A stretch of 64,000 nt of DNA from an uncultured Lachnospiraceae bacterium (GCA_947652735.1 CANTEG010000004.1:62001-126000); one strand, 5' to 3'. Positions 9,493-18,510 are shown, counted from the stretch's first letter. Program-made: numbers and translations. Notes: generated from the sequence alone by a model not told the origin.

Positions 9493-10674
9493 ATGTCTAT
9501 TCGTGAAAGAATGTCAGGAAATGAGGCGGCGGCTTACGCTATCAAACAGATTAACCCTGATGTTATGCCGGCATTTCCTATCACCCCTTCAACAGAAATA
9601 CCGCAAATGGTATCAACATTTATTGCAAACGGTGAAATAGATACTGAATTTATCCCTGTGGAGTCTGAACACAGCTCCATGAGTGCCACAATGGGTGCAA
9701 ATGCTGCGGGTGCAAGAGCACTTACCGCTACATCCTCCTGTGGTCTTGCATATATGTGGGAGCTTCTTTATGTTGCGGCTTCTGACAGGCTTCCTGTTGT
9801 ACTTGCTTTGGTAAACAGGGCACTGACGGGACCTATCAATATTAACTGTGACCACTCGGACAGTATGGGTGCAAGAGATTCCGGATGGATTCAGATTTAT
9901 GCAGAAAATAACCAGGAAGCATATGACAATCTTATACAGTCATTCCGAATTGCCGAGCATCCTGATGTAAGACTTCCTCTTATGACATGCCAGGATGGAT
10001 TTATCATAAGCCATGCAGTTGAAAATATTGAGCTTATAGAGGACGATAAGGTTAAAAGCTTTGTAGGCGAATATACGCCTGAAAATTATCTTTTAAACCC
10101 TAATATGCCAATGGCTGTAGGCCCTTATGCAAACTCCCCGTTCTACATGGAAACAAAGATGAACCAACGGCTTGCCATGGAAAATGCAAAAAAAGTTATA
10201 CTTGAAGTTGCAGAGGAATTTGAACAGATTTCAGGAAGAAAATACAGTTTCTTTGAGGAATACAAGCTCGAAGACGCAGATTACGCCATAGTGATTATCG
10301 GTTCGGCAGCAGGAACAACAAAGGAAGCCATTGACGAACTGAGGGAGCAGGGTATCAAAGCAGGACTCCTTAAAATAAGGGTGTTCAGACCATTTCCTGA
10401 CGAGGCTATTGTAAATGCATTGAAGCATGTGAAAGCAATGGCAATCATGGACAGGGCAGAAAGCTTTTCAGCATGCGGAGGTCCTATAGGCTCAGAACTT
10501 AAGGCTGCATTATTTGATTTTAATGTAAAAACAATTGCCGTAAATTATTTCTATGGAATAGGCGGACGTGATTACACTGTAAACGATGCAAAAGCGATAT
10601 ATCAGGATCTTATCAATTACGTTTCCGGCACTGCTGACATTGAAAACTTCAAATATATCGGTCTTAGAAAGTAA
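9493..10674 (+). CDS. porA: 2-oxoacid:ferredoxin oxidoreductase, alpha subunit
   Basis: The 393-aa alpha subunit contains the pyrimidine-binding domain of the TPP enzyme (GNEAAAYAIKQINPDVMPAFPITPSTEIPQ with the substrate-contacting Thr, and EHSSMSATMGANAAGARALTATSS). The C-terminal domain II/III (AIMDRAESFSACGGP) is also present. Length and the AFPITPST block match PorA more than the shorter VorA. It starts one base after the delta stop. The 15-nt gap to the beta gene holds a GGAGG, so all four subunits form one operon. Confidence 0.92.
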   Translation: MSIRERMSGNEAAAYAIKQINPDVMPAFPITPSTEIPQMVSTFIANGEIDTEFIPVESEHSSMSATMGANAAGARALTATSSCGLAYMWELLYVAASDRLPVVLALVNRALTGPININCDHSDSMGARDSGWIQIYAENNQEAYDNLIQSFRIAEHPDVRLPLMTCQDGFIISHAVENIELIEDDKVKSFVGEYTPENYLLNPNMPMAVGPYANSPFYMETKMNQRLAMENAKKVILEVAEEFEQISGRKYSFFEEYKLEDADYAIVIIGSAAGTTKEAIDELREQGIKAGLLKIRVFRPFPDEAIVNALKHVKAMAIMDRAESFSACGGPIGSELKAALFDFNVKTIAVNYFYGIGGRDYTVNDAKAIYQDLINYVSGTADIENFKYIGLRK

Positions 10675-10689
10675 ACGGAGGAAAAGGAT

Positions 10690-11622
10690 ATGGCTTTTAA
10701 TTTTAAAGAAGTAATGAATAAACCGGAACGACTTGCACCCGGACATAGAATGTGTGCCGGCTGTGGTGCTACGATTGCTGTAAGAACAGTTCTTCGTGCA
10801 TTAAAGCCTGAAGACAAGGCTGTTATTGGCAACGCCACCGGATGTCTTGAGGTATCTTCCTTTATGTATCCGTACACTGCATGGGAGGACAGCTATATAC
10901 ATAATACTTTCGAAAATGCAGGTGCCACACTTTCAGGAGTTGAGACTGCATATCATGCTCTTAAGAAAAGAGGCAAACTTTCTGAAAATTATAAATTTAT
11001 AACCTTTGGCGGTGATGGTGGAACTTATGATATAGGACTCCAATCTCTTTCAGGAGCAATGGAGCGAAACCACGATTTAGTTTATGTATGCTACGATAAC
11101 GGTGCATACATGAATACAGGTATACAGCGTTCCTCTGCAACTCCTATGTATGCAGACACGACAACCACACCTGTCGGTTCACACTCCAACGGTAAAATGC
11201 AAAACCGTAAGGACCTTGCCGCAATCATTGCAAACCACAACATTCCGTACGTTGCGCAGTCAACACTCATCGGAACCATGAAGGATTTGTACGAAAAATC
11301 TGAAAAGGCTATCTACACTCCGGGAGCAGCTTTCTTAAATGTTATGGCTCCATGTCCGAGAGGCTGGAGGTATGATACGCCTGATATTATGAATATATGT
11401 AAGCTTGCAGTTGAGACATGCTACTGGCCGCTCTTTGAGGTTGTTGAAGGCAAGTGGATATTAAACTATGAGCCAAAGAAAAAGCTTCCTATCGAAGATT
11501 TCCTTAAAACACAGGGACGTTTTAAGCATCTGTTTAAGCCTGAAAATGAACAGCTTCTCGTTCAATATCAGGAGGAGGTTGACCGCCGTTGGGAAGAACT
11601 TTTATTCAAATGTTCACGCTAA
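10690..11622 (+). CDS. porB: 2-oxoacid:ferredoxin oxidoreductase, beta (TPP-binding) subunit
   Basis: The 310-aa beta subunit binds the TPP pyrophosphate through GGDGGTYDIGLQSLSGAMERNHDLVYVCYDNGAYMNTG, which holds the GDG...N metal/TPP motif. It starts with the cluster-binding MCAGCGA motif (about residues 20-26) and has a further Cys in GNATGCLEVSS. It closes the operon. A strong bidirectional terminator follows at 11632-11676. Many Lachnospiraceae also have a single-chain pyruvate:ferredoxin oxidoreductase, so this complex may serve a different 2-oxoacid. Confidence 0.92.
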   Translation: MAFNFKEVMNKPERLAPGHRMCAGCGATIAVRTVLRALKPEDKAVIGNATGCLEVSSFMYPYTAWEDSYIHNTFENAGATLSGVETAYHALKKRGKLSENYKFITFGGDGGTYDIGLQSLSGAMERNHDLVYVCYDNGAYMNTGIQRSSATPMYADTTTTPVGSHSNGKMQNRKDLAAIIANHNIPYVAQSTLIGTMKDLYEKSEKAIYTPGAAFLNVMAPCPRGWRYDTPDIMNICKLAVETCYWPLFEVVEGKWILNYEPKKKLPIEDFLKTQGRFKHLFKPENEQLLVQYQEEVDRRWEELLFKCSR

Positions 11623-11631
11623 CGCAGGTTT

Positions 11632-11676
11632 AAAAAAGGCTGCCGCACGCAGACATCGTGCAGCAGCCTTTTTTAT
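11632..11676. terminator. Bidirectional intrinsic terminator between porB and yqeG
   Basis: A-run, then a stem of GGCTGC(C)GCACG paired with CGTGC(A)GCAGCC across a 7-nt loop, then a T-run. It serves porB on the plus strand and the converging yqeG gene on the minus strand, whose stop codon overlaps the T-run. Confidence 0.9.
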
Positions 11677-12185
11677 TTTCTGCTTTTCATTTTATGTTTT
11701 CTTAAATAAAAGAACAGCACCAGCTTTTCAGGTACTCGCTTTAATATGATTTGTATTTCCTCATGTTTTGCTATGGGCTTTACCAAAATACTGTGAAGCT
11801 TTGCATTGTTTGCCCCCCATATGTCAGTAAATAACTGGTCTCCTACAAACAGGGTATGCTCTTTATCCGTCCCCATTTTTTTCATTGCCTCACAGTATCC
11901 TGACGGAAGCGGCTTGCCTGCTTTATAAATATAATATGCCCCAAGCTCTTTGTTGAATTTTGAGACACGTTCCTCGTCATTGTTGGACAAAAAGCACACA
12001 GAATACCCCAGCTTCATCAGCTTTTTAATCAACCTTTTTGAACGTTCATCCAACGGTGCATCATGCTCCACAAGGGTATTATCTATATCAAATATAACTG
12101 CCCGGTAACCTTTTCTGTAATATTTCCCAAAATCAATTGAGTAGGTAGAGTCATAGTATTCAGTTGGATAAAAATTTTTAAACAT
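11673..12185 (-). CDS. yqeG: YqeG-family HAD phosphatase (class IIIA)
   Basis: A 170-aa cytoplasmic HAD-superfamily phosphatase. Motif I is FDIDNTLVEHDAP (nucleophile Asp and acid Asp), motif II is FLSNN, and motif III/IV is GDQLFTDIWGAN. The opening FYPTEYYDSTYSID is typical of the YqeG family. Its natural substrate is unknown; related plant proteins act on phosphatidylglycerophosphate. I start at the ATG at 12185 because GTGAGGAC is well placed, rather than at a GTG five codons upstream. It lies 58 nt after uvrC, probably in one transcript. Confidence 0.85.
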   Translation of the reverse strand: MFKNFYPTEYYDSTYSIDFGKYYRKGYRAVIFDIDNTLVEHDAPLDERSKRLIKKLMKLGYSVCFLSNNDEERVSKFNKELGAYYIYKAGKPLPSGYCEAMKKMGTDKEHTLFVGDQLFTDIWGANNAKLHSILVKPIAKHEEIQIILKRVPEKLVLFFYLRKHKMKSRK

Positions 12186-12243
12186 ATAGCGTGTCCTCAC
12201 TTTGTCTAATCTATATCAGTAACAGTTTCAAAAATATTTTCTT

Positions 12244-14073
12244 TTATGAATGAAAAAAACTATATATTGTTTTTGCCACACTTTCCGGTATGCCGGGAAG
12301 CTCCGCAAGCTCATCCACAGTTGCCTTTTTAATGTTTTCCACATCCTTAAAATGCTTCATCAACTGCTTTCTTCTGGCGTCTCCTACCCCTGGAATATCA
12401 TCCAAAACAGATTTGACCTGATTTTTGCTTCTTAACTGTCTGTGGTATTCAATGGCAAATCTGTGTGCCTCATCCTGGAGTGATGTAACCATCAGCATAG
12501 CCTGGCTTCCCCTTGGAAACTGGATTTCCTCATTGTTGTAGTAAAGCGCCCTCGTCCTGTGCCTGTCATCCTTCACCATACCGCACACAGGTATATCAAG
12601 TCCAAGGCTGTCCAAAACCATAAGTGCTATGTTTACCTGACCCTTACCTCCATCCATCATTATAACATCTGGCATAACATCCAGCTTTTCATCCGTAAAT
12701 CGTCTGCTTAACACTTCTTTCATCGATGCGTAATCATCAGGTCCGCTTACAGTTCTTAATCTGAATTTTCTGTAACCGTTTCTCTTAGGCATTCCCTTTT
12801 CAAACACAACCATGGATGCCACGGATAATGTACCCGATATATTGGAAATATCAAATGCTTCCATTCTGTCCGCTGATGGAATGCCAAGTGCATTTGCTAT
12901 CTCTCTTGCGGCACCTACAGTACGCTTTTCCTGTCTTTTTATCCGCTCCATATCCTGTTTTAAGACAAGTTCCGCATTATCCTTTGCAAGAGAAATCATT
13001 TTGCTCTTATCACCCTTTTTCGGAACACTTATCTTTACATTACTGCCCTTTTTCTTGGCAAGAAACTCCTCTATAAGAACAACATCATCAATATCAGTCT
13101 GCACAACAATCTCCTTTGGCAGATACGGCGTGCCAAGATAAAATTGTTTTATAAATGCTCCCAAAATTTCTCCTGGCGCATCCTCAGCATTTCCGTTCAT
13201 ATGATGGTTTTCCCTGCCCAGCAGCTTACCGTCACGCACAAAAAATATAGTTACAACTATGTCTTTTTCACCTGCCGCATAAGCAATAATGTCCCTGTCA
13301 TCCCCACCAAGAGAATTCACCTTTTGCTTATCCGTTATAAATTTAATACTTTCCAGCAAATCACGACACTCTGCCGCCTTTTCAAATTCGAGATTTTCTG
13401 CATATGCTTTCATATCTGCATTTATTTTATTAACAATGTCTTTATGATTGCCATTTAGAAACGATATAACACCCTCCACCTGTTTTTTATATTCCTCTGA
13501 TGAAATATAACTGTTACATGGTGCTTTACATTGCCCAATCTGGTAATAAAGACAAGGTCTGTCTTTGCCGATTTCCTGTGGCAGTCTTTTATTGCAGGTT
13601 CTCAAATTATATACCTTGTTTAACAGCTCTATCGTATCCTTAACCGCTTTTCCACTTGTAAACGGTCCAAAGTATTTTGATTTGTCCCGTTTCATTGTAT
13701 GGCTGTAAAGAAGTCGCGGATACTCCTCCTCCACTGTCAGTCTTATATAAGGATATCCTTTATCATCCGTCATCATTGTATTGTATTTCGGCCTGTGTTC
13801 TTTAATAAGATTGCACTCCAATATAAGTGCTTCAACCTCCGAGGATGTAATGATATACTCAAAGTACGCAATTTGTTCTACCATTTTGGCAATTTTAGGA
13901 GAATTGTTATGACCATGACCATTTCTGAAATACTGTCTTACCCTGTTGTGGAGATTAACCGCTTTTCCCACATACAATATTTCATCACGCCCATCGTGCA
14001 TAATATATACTCCTGGAGAATTAGGAAGCTTTTTTAATTCTTCTTCAATATCAAAATTGTTTTTTTCTTCCAT
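12244..14073 (-). CDS. uvrC: Excinuclease ABC subunit UvrC
   Basis: UvrC makes the two incisions of nucleotide excision repair after UvrAB finds damage. The protein has about 609 aa. It shows a GIY-YIG domain (PGVYIMHDG, YVGKAVNLHNRVRQYF) at the N-terminus, a Cys-rich segment (CLYYQIGQCKAPC), the UVR motif (about residue 205), an RNase H-like nuclease domain (FDISN, DGGKGQVNIA) and C-terminal helix-hairpin-helix repeats (DDIPGVGDARRKQLMKHF). The ATG at 14073 has GGTGAG at seven bases. An in-frame ATG at 14097 has no site and almost coincides with the start expected from a TATAAT at 14106-14111. Confidence 0.93.
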   Translation of the reverse strand: MEEKNNFDIEEELKKLPNSPGVYIMHDGRDEILYVGKAVNLHNRVRQYFRNGHGHNNSPKIAKMVEQIAYFEYIITSSEVEALILECNLIKEHRPKYNTMMTDDKGYPYIRLTVEEEYPRLLYSHTMKRDKSKYFGPFTSGKAVKDTIELLNKVYNLRTCNKRLPQEIGKDRPCLYYQIGQCKAPCNSYISSEEYKKQVEGVISFLNGNHKDIVNKINADMKAYAENLEFEKAAECRDLLESIKFITDKQKVNSLGGDDRDIIAYAAGEKDIVVTIFFVRDGKLLGRENHHMNGNAEDAPGEILGAFIKQFYLGTPYLPKEIVVQTDIDDVVLIEEFLAKKKGSNVKISVPKKGDKSKMISLAKDNAELVLKQDMERIKRQEKRTVGAAREIANALGIPSADRMEAFDISNISGTLSVASMVVFEKGMPKRNGYRKFRLRTVSGPDDYASMKEVLSRRFTDEKLDVMPDVIMMDGGKGQVNIALMVLDSLGLDIPVCGMVKDDRHRTRALYYNNEEIQFPRGSQAMLMVTSLQDEAHRFAIEYHRQLRSKNQVKSVLDDIPGVGDARRKQLMKHFKDVENIKKATVDELAELPGIPESVAKTIYSFFHS

Positions 14074-14119
14074 CCTCGTTCTCACCACCTGATTCATAGT
14101 TCTTAATTATACAAAGAAA

Positions 14120-14143
14120 GGAGGCATCTTTGAAGATACCTCC
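14120..14143 (-). terminator. Probable terminator after the 694-aa gene
   Basis: Stem GGAGGTATCTT/AAGATGCCTCC on the minus strand with a tiny loop, followed by TTTCTTTGT. It sits between the 694-aa gene stop and uvrC. The T-tract is interrupted, so strength is uncertain. Confidence 0.5.
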
Positions 14144-14171
14144 AATTATGATAAAGGTTTTTTTGTGGCTG

Positions 14172-16256
14172 TTATAATAAGTCTGCTCTCAGCTTTTTGA
14201 TAACCTGAAGGGTCTTTGTTCTAAGCTCCTCAGCCTCGAACAACGAGAGCATCGTGCTTCTGTCAAGTTTTACTCCAACTATCATCTCAAGCCAATCATT
14301 TACATATGACTTAACATATGCAACATTCTCATCTGACTTATTCTTAAGAGCAACAATAATGTTTTCAATGCTCTCAATAATTGAAGGTGATGCTATTGTG
14401 TTTGACACAGGAGCCTGACTTCCCTCATCAGAGAGCTCAATAACCTTACCTGTCTTTGTAATAATAACCTTTTTATTTGGAGCCGACTCTGTTCTTTGTG
14501 AGCCTGCTGCTTTCTTGTCAAGGAGTTTTTCAACAACCTTAATCAGGCACACTGCACTGTATGTACTCTCCTCAGGAGTCTGTACATCAGCTCCCTTGTC
14601 CTCATACTGATACCACAGCCACTCTGACTTAAGAAGCATCTCCTCAATCTTAGTATCCGAAAGAAGTCTCTTAAGGTCTGAATCCATAGCTGGTGCTGAA
14701 TTCTTTCCAAACAGCTTTCCTCCGGTTGGCACCTCAGCCTTCTTATACTTAGCAGGCACCTGAATCTCTGCATAAGTTTTAATCAGATACCGCTCAGCCT
14801 TCTTAGGGTCATAATTGTTGTTGATGATATTGACCCTTCCGCTGTTAAGACCATTTGCAATCATATCCTCGGCAGACATAAATACAAGTGCTTTCTGTCT
14901 GTCATCAATCAGCTTCTTTATCTCATAGTTGGTCTTTGACTTTTCAAGTATGGAATTCTTTCTCACCTTGAATGCCTTAATCTTCTCCTTAACACTGAAG
15001 AACAGTTTAAGCAGTGTCGGATTAGCATTTACATAATTTCCAATCCATGTAAGCTCAACGTACTGATGCTCTATTTTGTTTGAAATTTCATAAACATTGT
15101 AGCCATCAAATATAACATTCAAAGTTGTGTAAAGAAGTTCAAGCACTTCATACTTTTCTTCCCATGAACGGTTGCTGATATCCTGATTTACAAGCTCCTT
15201 GATTCCGCACTCATAAAATACAAGATTATACTCATACAATCCTTCAAAAATATTTGCCTTGTCCTTAAGTGAGGCACCTGCACCAAGAATCTGAAGATTT
15301 TTCTTCATATTTGGTTCATTTTCAACATACTGGTAAACTCTCTTTACAAATGATGAAACCTCACCTATAAGTGTATCAATTCTCTTGTTATATATTTCCT
15401 GCTTTGATATTGCATTTATAACGCTTCTGCTCAAAACAGTGGTGTTCTGTGGTGAATTCGTATTTCTAATAAGTTCTTTAAAGCTCTCATAAACCGCCAT
15501 GTTATCAATCGGGATATATTCAGCATTAAGTCCATAAAATTCGAATGCCTTATTGTAATCCTTATTGTTTATGTATGTATTAAACAATCCGATACTGAAC
15601 TGTATCTTATAGTCATTTCCCACATGTGGATCTTCAACTACATAATCAAACAATACTTCAAGATTGTTCATATAAGCATCTGCGTTTGGTCCTTCAGCCG
15701 GAATACCCATCTCCATAATTACATTGATGAGGTCAAGATATCCCATAACAGCCTTATCATAATTTTTCGGTCTGTCATCATCCTCAAGAATCTGATAGCT
15801 GACATTGATAAGCAATGGAGCTATCCTCTCACCGATAAGCCTCATAGCGTCCGCGAAGCCTTCTCTTTGATATAAATATATCAGCCAAATACTGTAACGA
15901 TACAAGCCTGTCGTACTGATAGGTGCATCAATATCAGACGGTGAAATGTCACCGTACACAAATCTGAACAACGGTTCAATCCACTCTTCTATCTCGTACC
16001 TGCCTGTTGCTTTGATATTCTGGTCAACAAATTCTCCTAACTCATACAACTTTGTGCATTGAGCTTTGACATCTTCGTCAACCATCATACTTGATAAATC
16101 AAAATTGCTATCTTTTAAATAGTCAATAACCAATGCGTAAAAACCATCTTCGACCTGCTCATTCAAAAACCTTATCAGCAGTCCTTTGTTATTGGAAGCT
16201 GCTATTGACAATACGTTATTATCTGAGCCGGTAGTAATATTTGCTGGTAATGCCAT
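14172..16256 (-). CDS. Large helical protein of unknown family, 694 aa
   Basis: I do not recognise this protein. It has no signal peptide and no clear membrane helix and looks almost entirely helical, with TPR- or HEAT-like spacing of aromatic and leucine residues through residues 20-450. A Lys-rich linker lies near 520. A Thr/Ser-rich, probably disordered stretch spans about 590-630, and a final helical block (YVKSYVNDWLEMIVG) closes it. The gene stands alone between terminators, with a good promoter at 16297-16324. No in-frame start exists upstream because a stop codon lies just before. Its ribosome site AAGGGGG overlaps a tiny upstream ORF at 16264-16278. Confidence 0.65.
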   Translation of the reverse strand: MALPANITTGSDNNVLSIAASNNKGLLIRFLNEQVEDGFYALVIDYLKDSNFDLSSMMVDEDVKAQCTKLYELGEFVDQNIKATGRYEIEEWIEPLFRFVYGDISPSDIDAPISTTGLYRYSIWLIYLYQREGFADAMRLIGERIAPLLINVSYQILEDDDRPKNYDKAVMGYLDLINVIMEMGIPAEGPNADAYMNNLEVLFDYVVEDPHVGNDYKIQFSIGLFNTYINNKDYNKAFEFYGLNAEYIPIDNMAVYESFKELIRNTNSPQNTTVLSRSVINAISKQEIYNKRIDTLIGEVSSFVKRVYQYVENEPNMKKNLQILGAGASLKDKANIFEGLYEYNLVFYECGIKELVNQDISNRSWEEKYEVLELLYTTLNVIFDGYNVYEISNKIEHQYVELTWIGNYVNANPTLLKLFFSVKEKIKAFKVRKNSILEKSKTNYEIKKLIDDRQKALVFMSAEDMIANGLNSGRVNIINNNYDPKKAERYLIKTYAEIQVPAKYKKAEVPTGGKLFGKNSAPAMDSDLKRLLSDTKIEEMLLKSEWLWYQYEDKGADVQTPEESTYSAVCLIKVVEKLLDKKAAGSQRTESAPNKKVIITKTGKVIELSDEGSQAPVSNTIASPSIIESIENIIVALKNKSDENVAYVKSYVNDWLEMIVGVKLDRSTMLSLFEAEELRTKTLQVIKKLRADLL

Positions 16257-16263
16257 AGGTCAC

Positions 16264-16278
16264 TTACCCCCTTATCAT
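16264..16278 (-). other. Five-codon upstream ORF (Met-Ile-Arg-Gly-stop) in the leader of the 694-aa gene
   Basis: ATGATAAGGGGGTAA is preceded by AAAGGAGGTGA, a nearly perfect Shine-Dalgarno at 5-6 bases spacing. Its AGGGGG codons double as the ribosome site of the main gene, whose ATG begins 7 nt after the uORF stop. Whether it is translated is inference. Confidence 0.45.
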
Positions 16279-16296
16279 ATAATTCACCTCCTTTAT

Positions 16297-16324
16297 TTTA
16301 TACCCAAATCATTTTCAAAGTCAA
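16297..16324 (-). promoter_or_regulatory. Promoter of the 694-aa gene
   Basis: Minus strand: TTGACT, 16-bp spacer, TATAAA (followed by AT, so TAAAAT with 18 bp also fits). This is one of the best promoter matches in the window. Confidence 0.75.
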
Positions 16325-16352
16325 CTAGGATTTTAGTTATTTCATATAATTG

Positions 16353-16368
16353 GCATTATGCATAATGC
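16353..16368. repeat. Perfect 16-bp palindrome upstream of the 694-aa promoter
   Basis: GCATTATGCATAATGC reads identically on both strands. It lies 29 bp upstream of the -35 and 36 bp past the stop of the MutS-like gene. With no loop and no T-run it is not a terminator; a repressor or activator site is possible. Confidence 0.5.
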
Positions 16369-16404
16369 ACAATGCTTATTTAACAAGTTTTCTATCTTTT
16401 TTTG

Positions 16405-18219
16405 TTAGTTTTTCACATCGAAACCTGCCATTCTCAAAATTGCCCTTGCATTTGTCGTTGTACATCTTCCATTTTTTATCATATAATCGAATTTTAATGT
16501 GTCCTCTTTATAATATTCCTCAAAGTGATAATTCACTGCCTCTTTACCGGATTTGTCCCTTATCTCACAAAGTTCAAAATCGTGTGTGGAAACAATTGTC
16601 ATACAATTATCCGTGCCGAGTCCTCTGATAACCTCCGTCGCACCAACAATTCTGTCAGCAGAATTTGTACCTTTAAATATTTCATCAATCAGGCAAATCA
16701 TCGGCACATTATTTTTCCTGTAATCCGCCATTGATTTTATACGCAGTATCTCCGCATAAAAGGTTGAAATTCCCCCTGCAACATCGTCAGTGATTCTCAT
16801 TGAGGTAAACATTTTCATGTAGCTTGTTTTAAATTTTTCTCCGCAAACAGGAGCACCTACATATGCAAGTGCGAGATTTATGGCAATGGTTCTTAAAAAC
16901 GTTGTTTTGCCGGACATATTTGAGCCGGTTATTATGGTAACTCCTCCATTTAATGACACAGAATTGGCAACAACTGTTTCAGGTTTTATAAGCGGATGAT
17001 AAATATTTTCACCATAAAAGGCAACCTTACCGTCCATACACCGTTCCACATGAGCCTCACATGTATTTCTGACCTTGCCGATAACCGCAAGACTTAATAA
17101 CAGCTCCACCTTAGCAATTACGTCAAAACATCCGCATGAATTTTCTCCATACTGCCTTTTCCATTTGGAAATAATAACCGCAAGCTGGTAATCCCAAAGA
17201 ATGAATCCGCTTAACAGTTGGTGGACAAGCGGATTAAACGATACATTATACGCCTGCATGATTTTGCCAAGCTTTTTAAAGCCCTGTAACGCACCGTTTT
17301 GCCCACACACACTATCCTTAAGCTCCTTTAACAAAGATGCCTCAAAGCTATATTTTCCCATAACGTCAAGCATTTTTATATATCCATCTATGGAATTACT
17401 CATATGGTAAAATGGCGACATAATCCTGTCTGTAACTGTTTTCGTCACCCATGTAATTGCTAGATTTACTATAAAGCCAACAAGGGGATATCCATAATGA
17501 ACTGCACCGCACAACCACAGTACAAGCAGCACAATTTCCATCAATGGCAGACATATGCAAAAAACTCTTGCCCACTTTGGCACAATCCCTGCATCCTTAT
17601 CCCTGCAATACTCTGAAAAGTTTAATGCATCAAAAAGTCTTTTATTCTCCTTTTGCTGCATTCCTGCCGCCTCAAATTCGATGGCAAAATCATGCATTTC
17701 CACAAGCTCACGTACAGCCAGCCTCCGTTCCTCCATGTTATCTGCCATATCTTTCTTTAGCTTTAATTCTTCGGCCAACAATGCCCTTCCTGTATCAGTA
17801 TGACAAACACTGATTAGCTGATATAATGAATTTGCTCCAATCAGGTCAACATCACATGCAACAGTGTCCTCCTTACAAATAAAGTCTTCTCCGGTATCGC
17901 CATAACTTCTCCACTCCTCGTTAAAACGACCAATATACCGTTCAACCGATTTGAGTCTGTTATTTGTCCATTGCTGCTTTCTATATACAGTCCCATGTTT
18001 TATTACAAATACAAAAAATAAAACAAGAAACAGTACCCCTGCTGCCAAAGCAACACTCTTGTTATCAGCCAAGCCTATTATTGTAAGCCCTGCTCCCAAT
18101 GTAAAAGTAATTACCCGCATGGTTGAAATATAAGAAAAGCTCCTCTCAAGTTTTCTCTTATCTTCCTCAAGACGAGCTTTCTTCGTTGTGTAATGATTAA
18201 ACTCCCGTTCCATATACAT
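16405..18219 (-). CDS. Membrane-associated MutS-family ATPase
   Basis: A 604-aa protein whose C-terminal 200 residues are a MutS-type ABC ATPase. Walker A is GSNMSGKTTFLRTI, Walker B is MICLIDEIFKGTNS, and the ATPase signature lies between them (TSMRITDDVAGGISTFYAEI). The final STHDFELCEI is also typical. Unlike MutS and MutS2 it lacks the mismatch-binding and Smr domains. Instead it has hydrophobic pairs at about residues 33-72 and 220-260, so it is probably membrane-bound. Such proteins are widespread in Firmicutes and Bacteroidetes and have no clear function. The start is five bases after the preceding small membrane gene, in the same operon. Confidence 0.82.
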   Translation of the reverse strand: MYMEREFNHYTTKKARLEEDKRKLERSFSYISTMRVITFTLGAGLTIIGLADNKSVALAAGVLFLVLFFVFVIKHGTVYRKQQWTNNRLKSVERYIGRFNEEWRSYGDTGEDFICKEDTVACDVDLIGANSLYQLISVCHTDTGRALLAEELKLKKDMADNMEERRLAVRELVEMHDFAIEFEAAGMQQKENKRLFDALNFSEYCRDKDAGIVPKWARVFCICLPLMEIVLLVLWLCGAVHYGYPLVGFIVNLAITWVTKTVTDRIMSPFYHMSNSIDGYIKMLDVMGKYSFEASLLKELKDSVCGQNGALQGFKKLGKIMQAYNVSFNPLVHQLLSGFILWDYQLAVIISKWKRQYGENSCGCFDVIAKVELLLSLAVIGKVRNTCEAHVERCMDGKVAFYGENIYHPLIKPETVVANSVSLNGGVTIITGSNMSGKTTFLRTIAINLALAYVGAPVCGEKFKTSYMKMFTSMRITDDVAGGISTFYAEILRIKSMADYRKNNVPMICLIDEIFKGTNSADRIVGATEVIRGLGTDNCMTIVSTHDFELCEIRDKSGKEAVNYHFEEYYKEDTLKFDYMIKNGRCTTTNARAILRMAGFDVKN

Positions 18220-18224
18220 ATCTG

Positions 18225-18488
18225 CTATTTATTCTCCTTGTCAGGGCTTTCCTTTTTCGATTTTGCTTCCTTTTCTTTGCTTCCATCATCCTCTTTGTCA
18301 TAGGTATACACAAAGCCTTTACCTGATGCTATGATACCTGCCGCACCCGCAAAAAACAGTACCCCGAAAATAATACACCCTACGCCAAATGAAGATTTCC
18401 CAATAATTAAAAGTGATATACCCACAATAACCATGAGCACACCACAAACAATATAATTCTTTGCCGCCGCTGATAAATGTTTATTCAT
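18225..18488 (-). CDS. Small two-helix membrane protein
   Basis: An 87-aa protein with helices at about residues 12-30 and 34-52 and a charged Lys/Glu/Asp-rich tail. No family is recognised. TTAGGAGGC precedes the ATG. It is the first gene of an operon with the MutS-like membrane ATPase, only five bases apart, which suggests a physical or regulatory partner. Its transcript starts with the hairpin described at 18511-18559. Confidence 0.6.
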   Translation of the reverse strand: MNKHLSAAAKNYIVCGVLMVIVGISLLIIGKSSFGVGCIIFGVLFFAGAAGIIASGKGFVYTYDKEDDGSKEKEAKSKKESPDKENK

Positions 18489-18510
18489 TTTAAGCCTCCT
18501 AATTTTTAAC

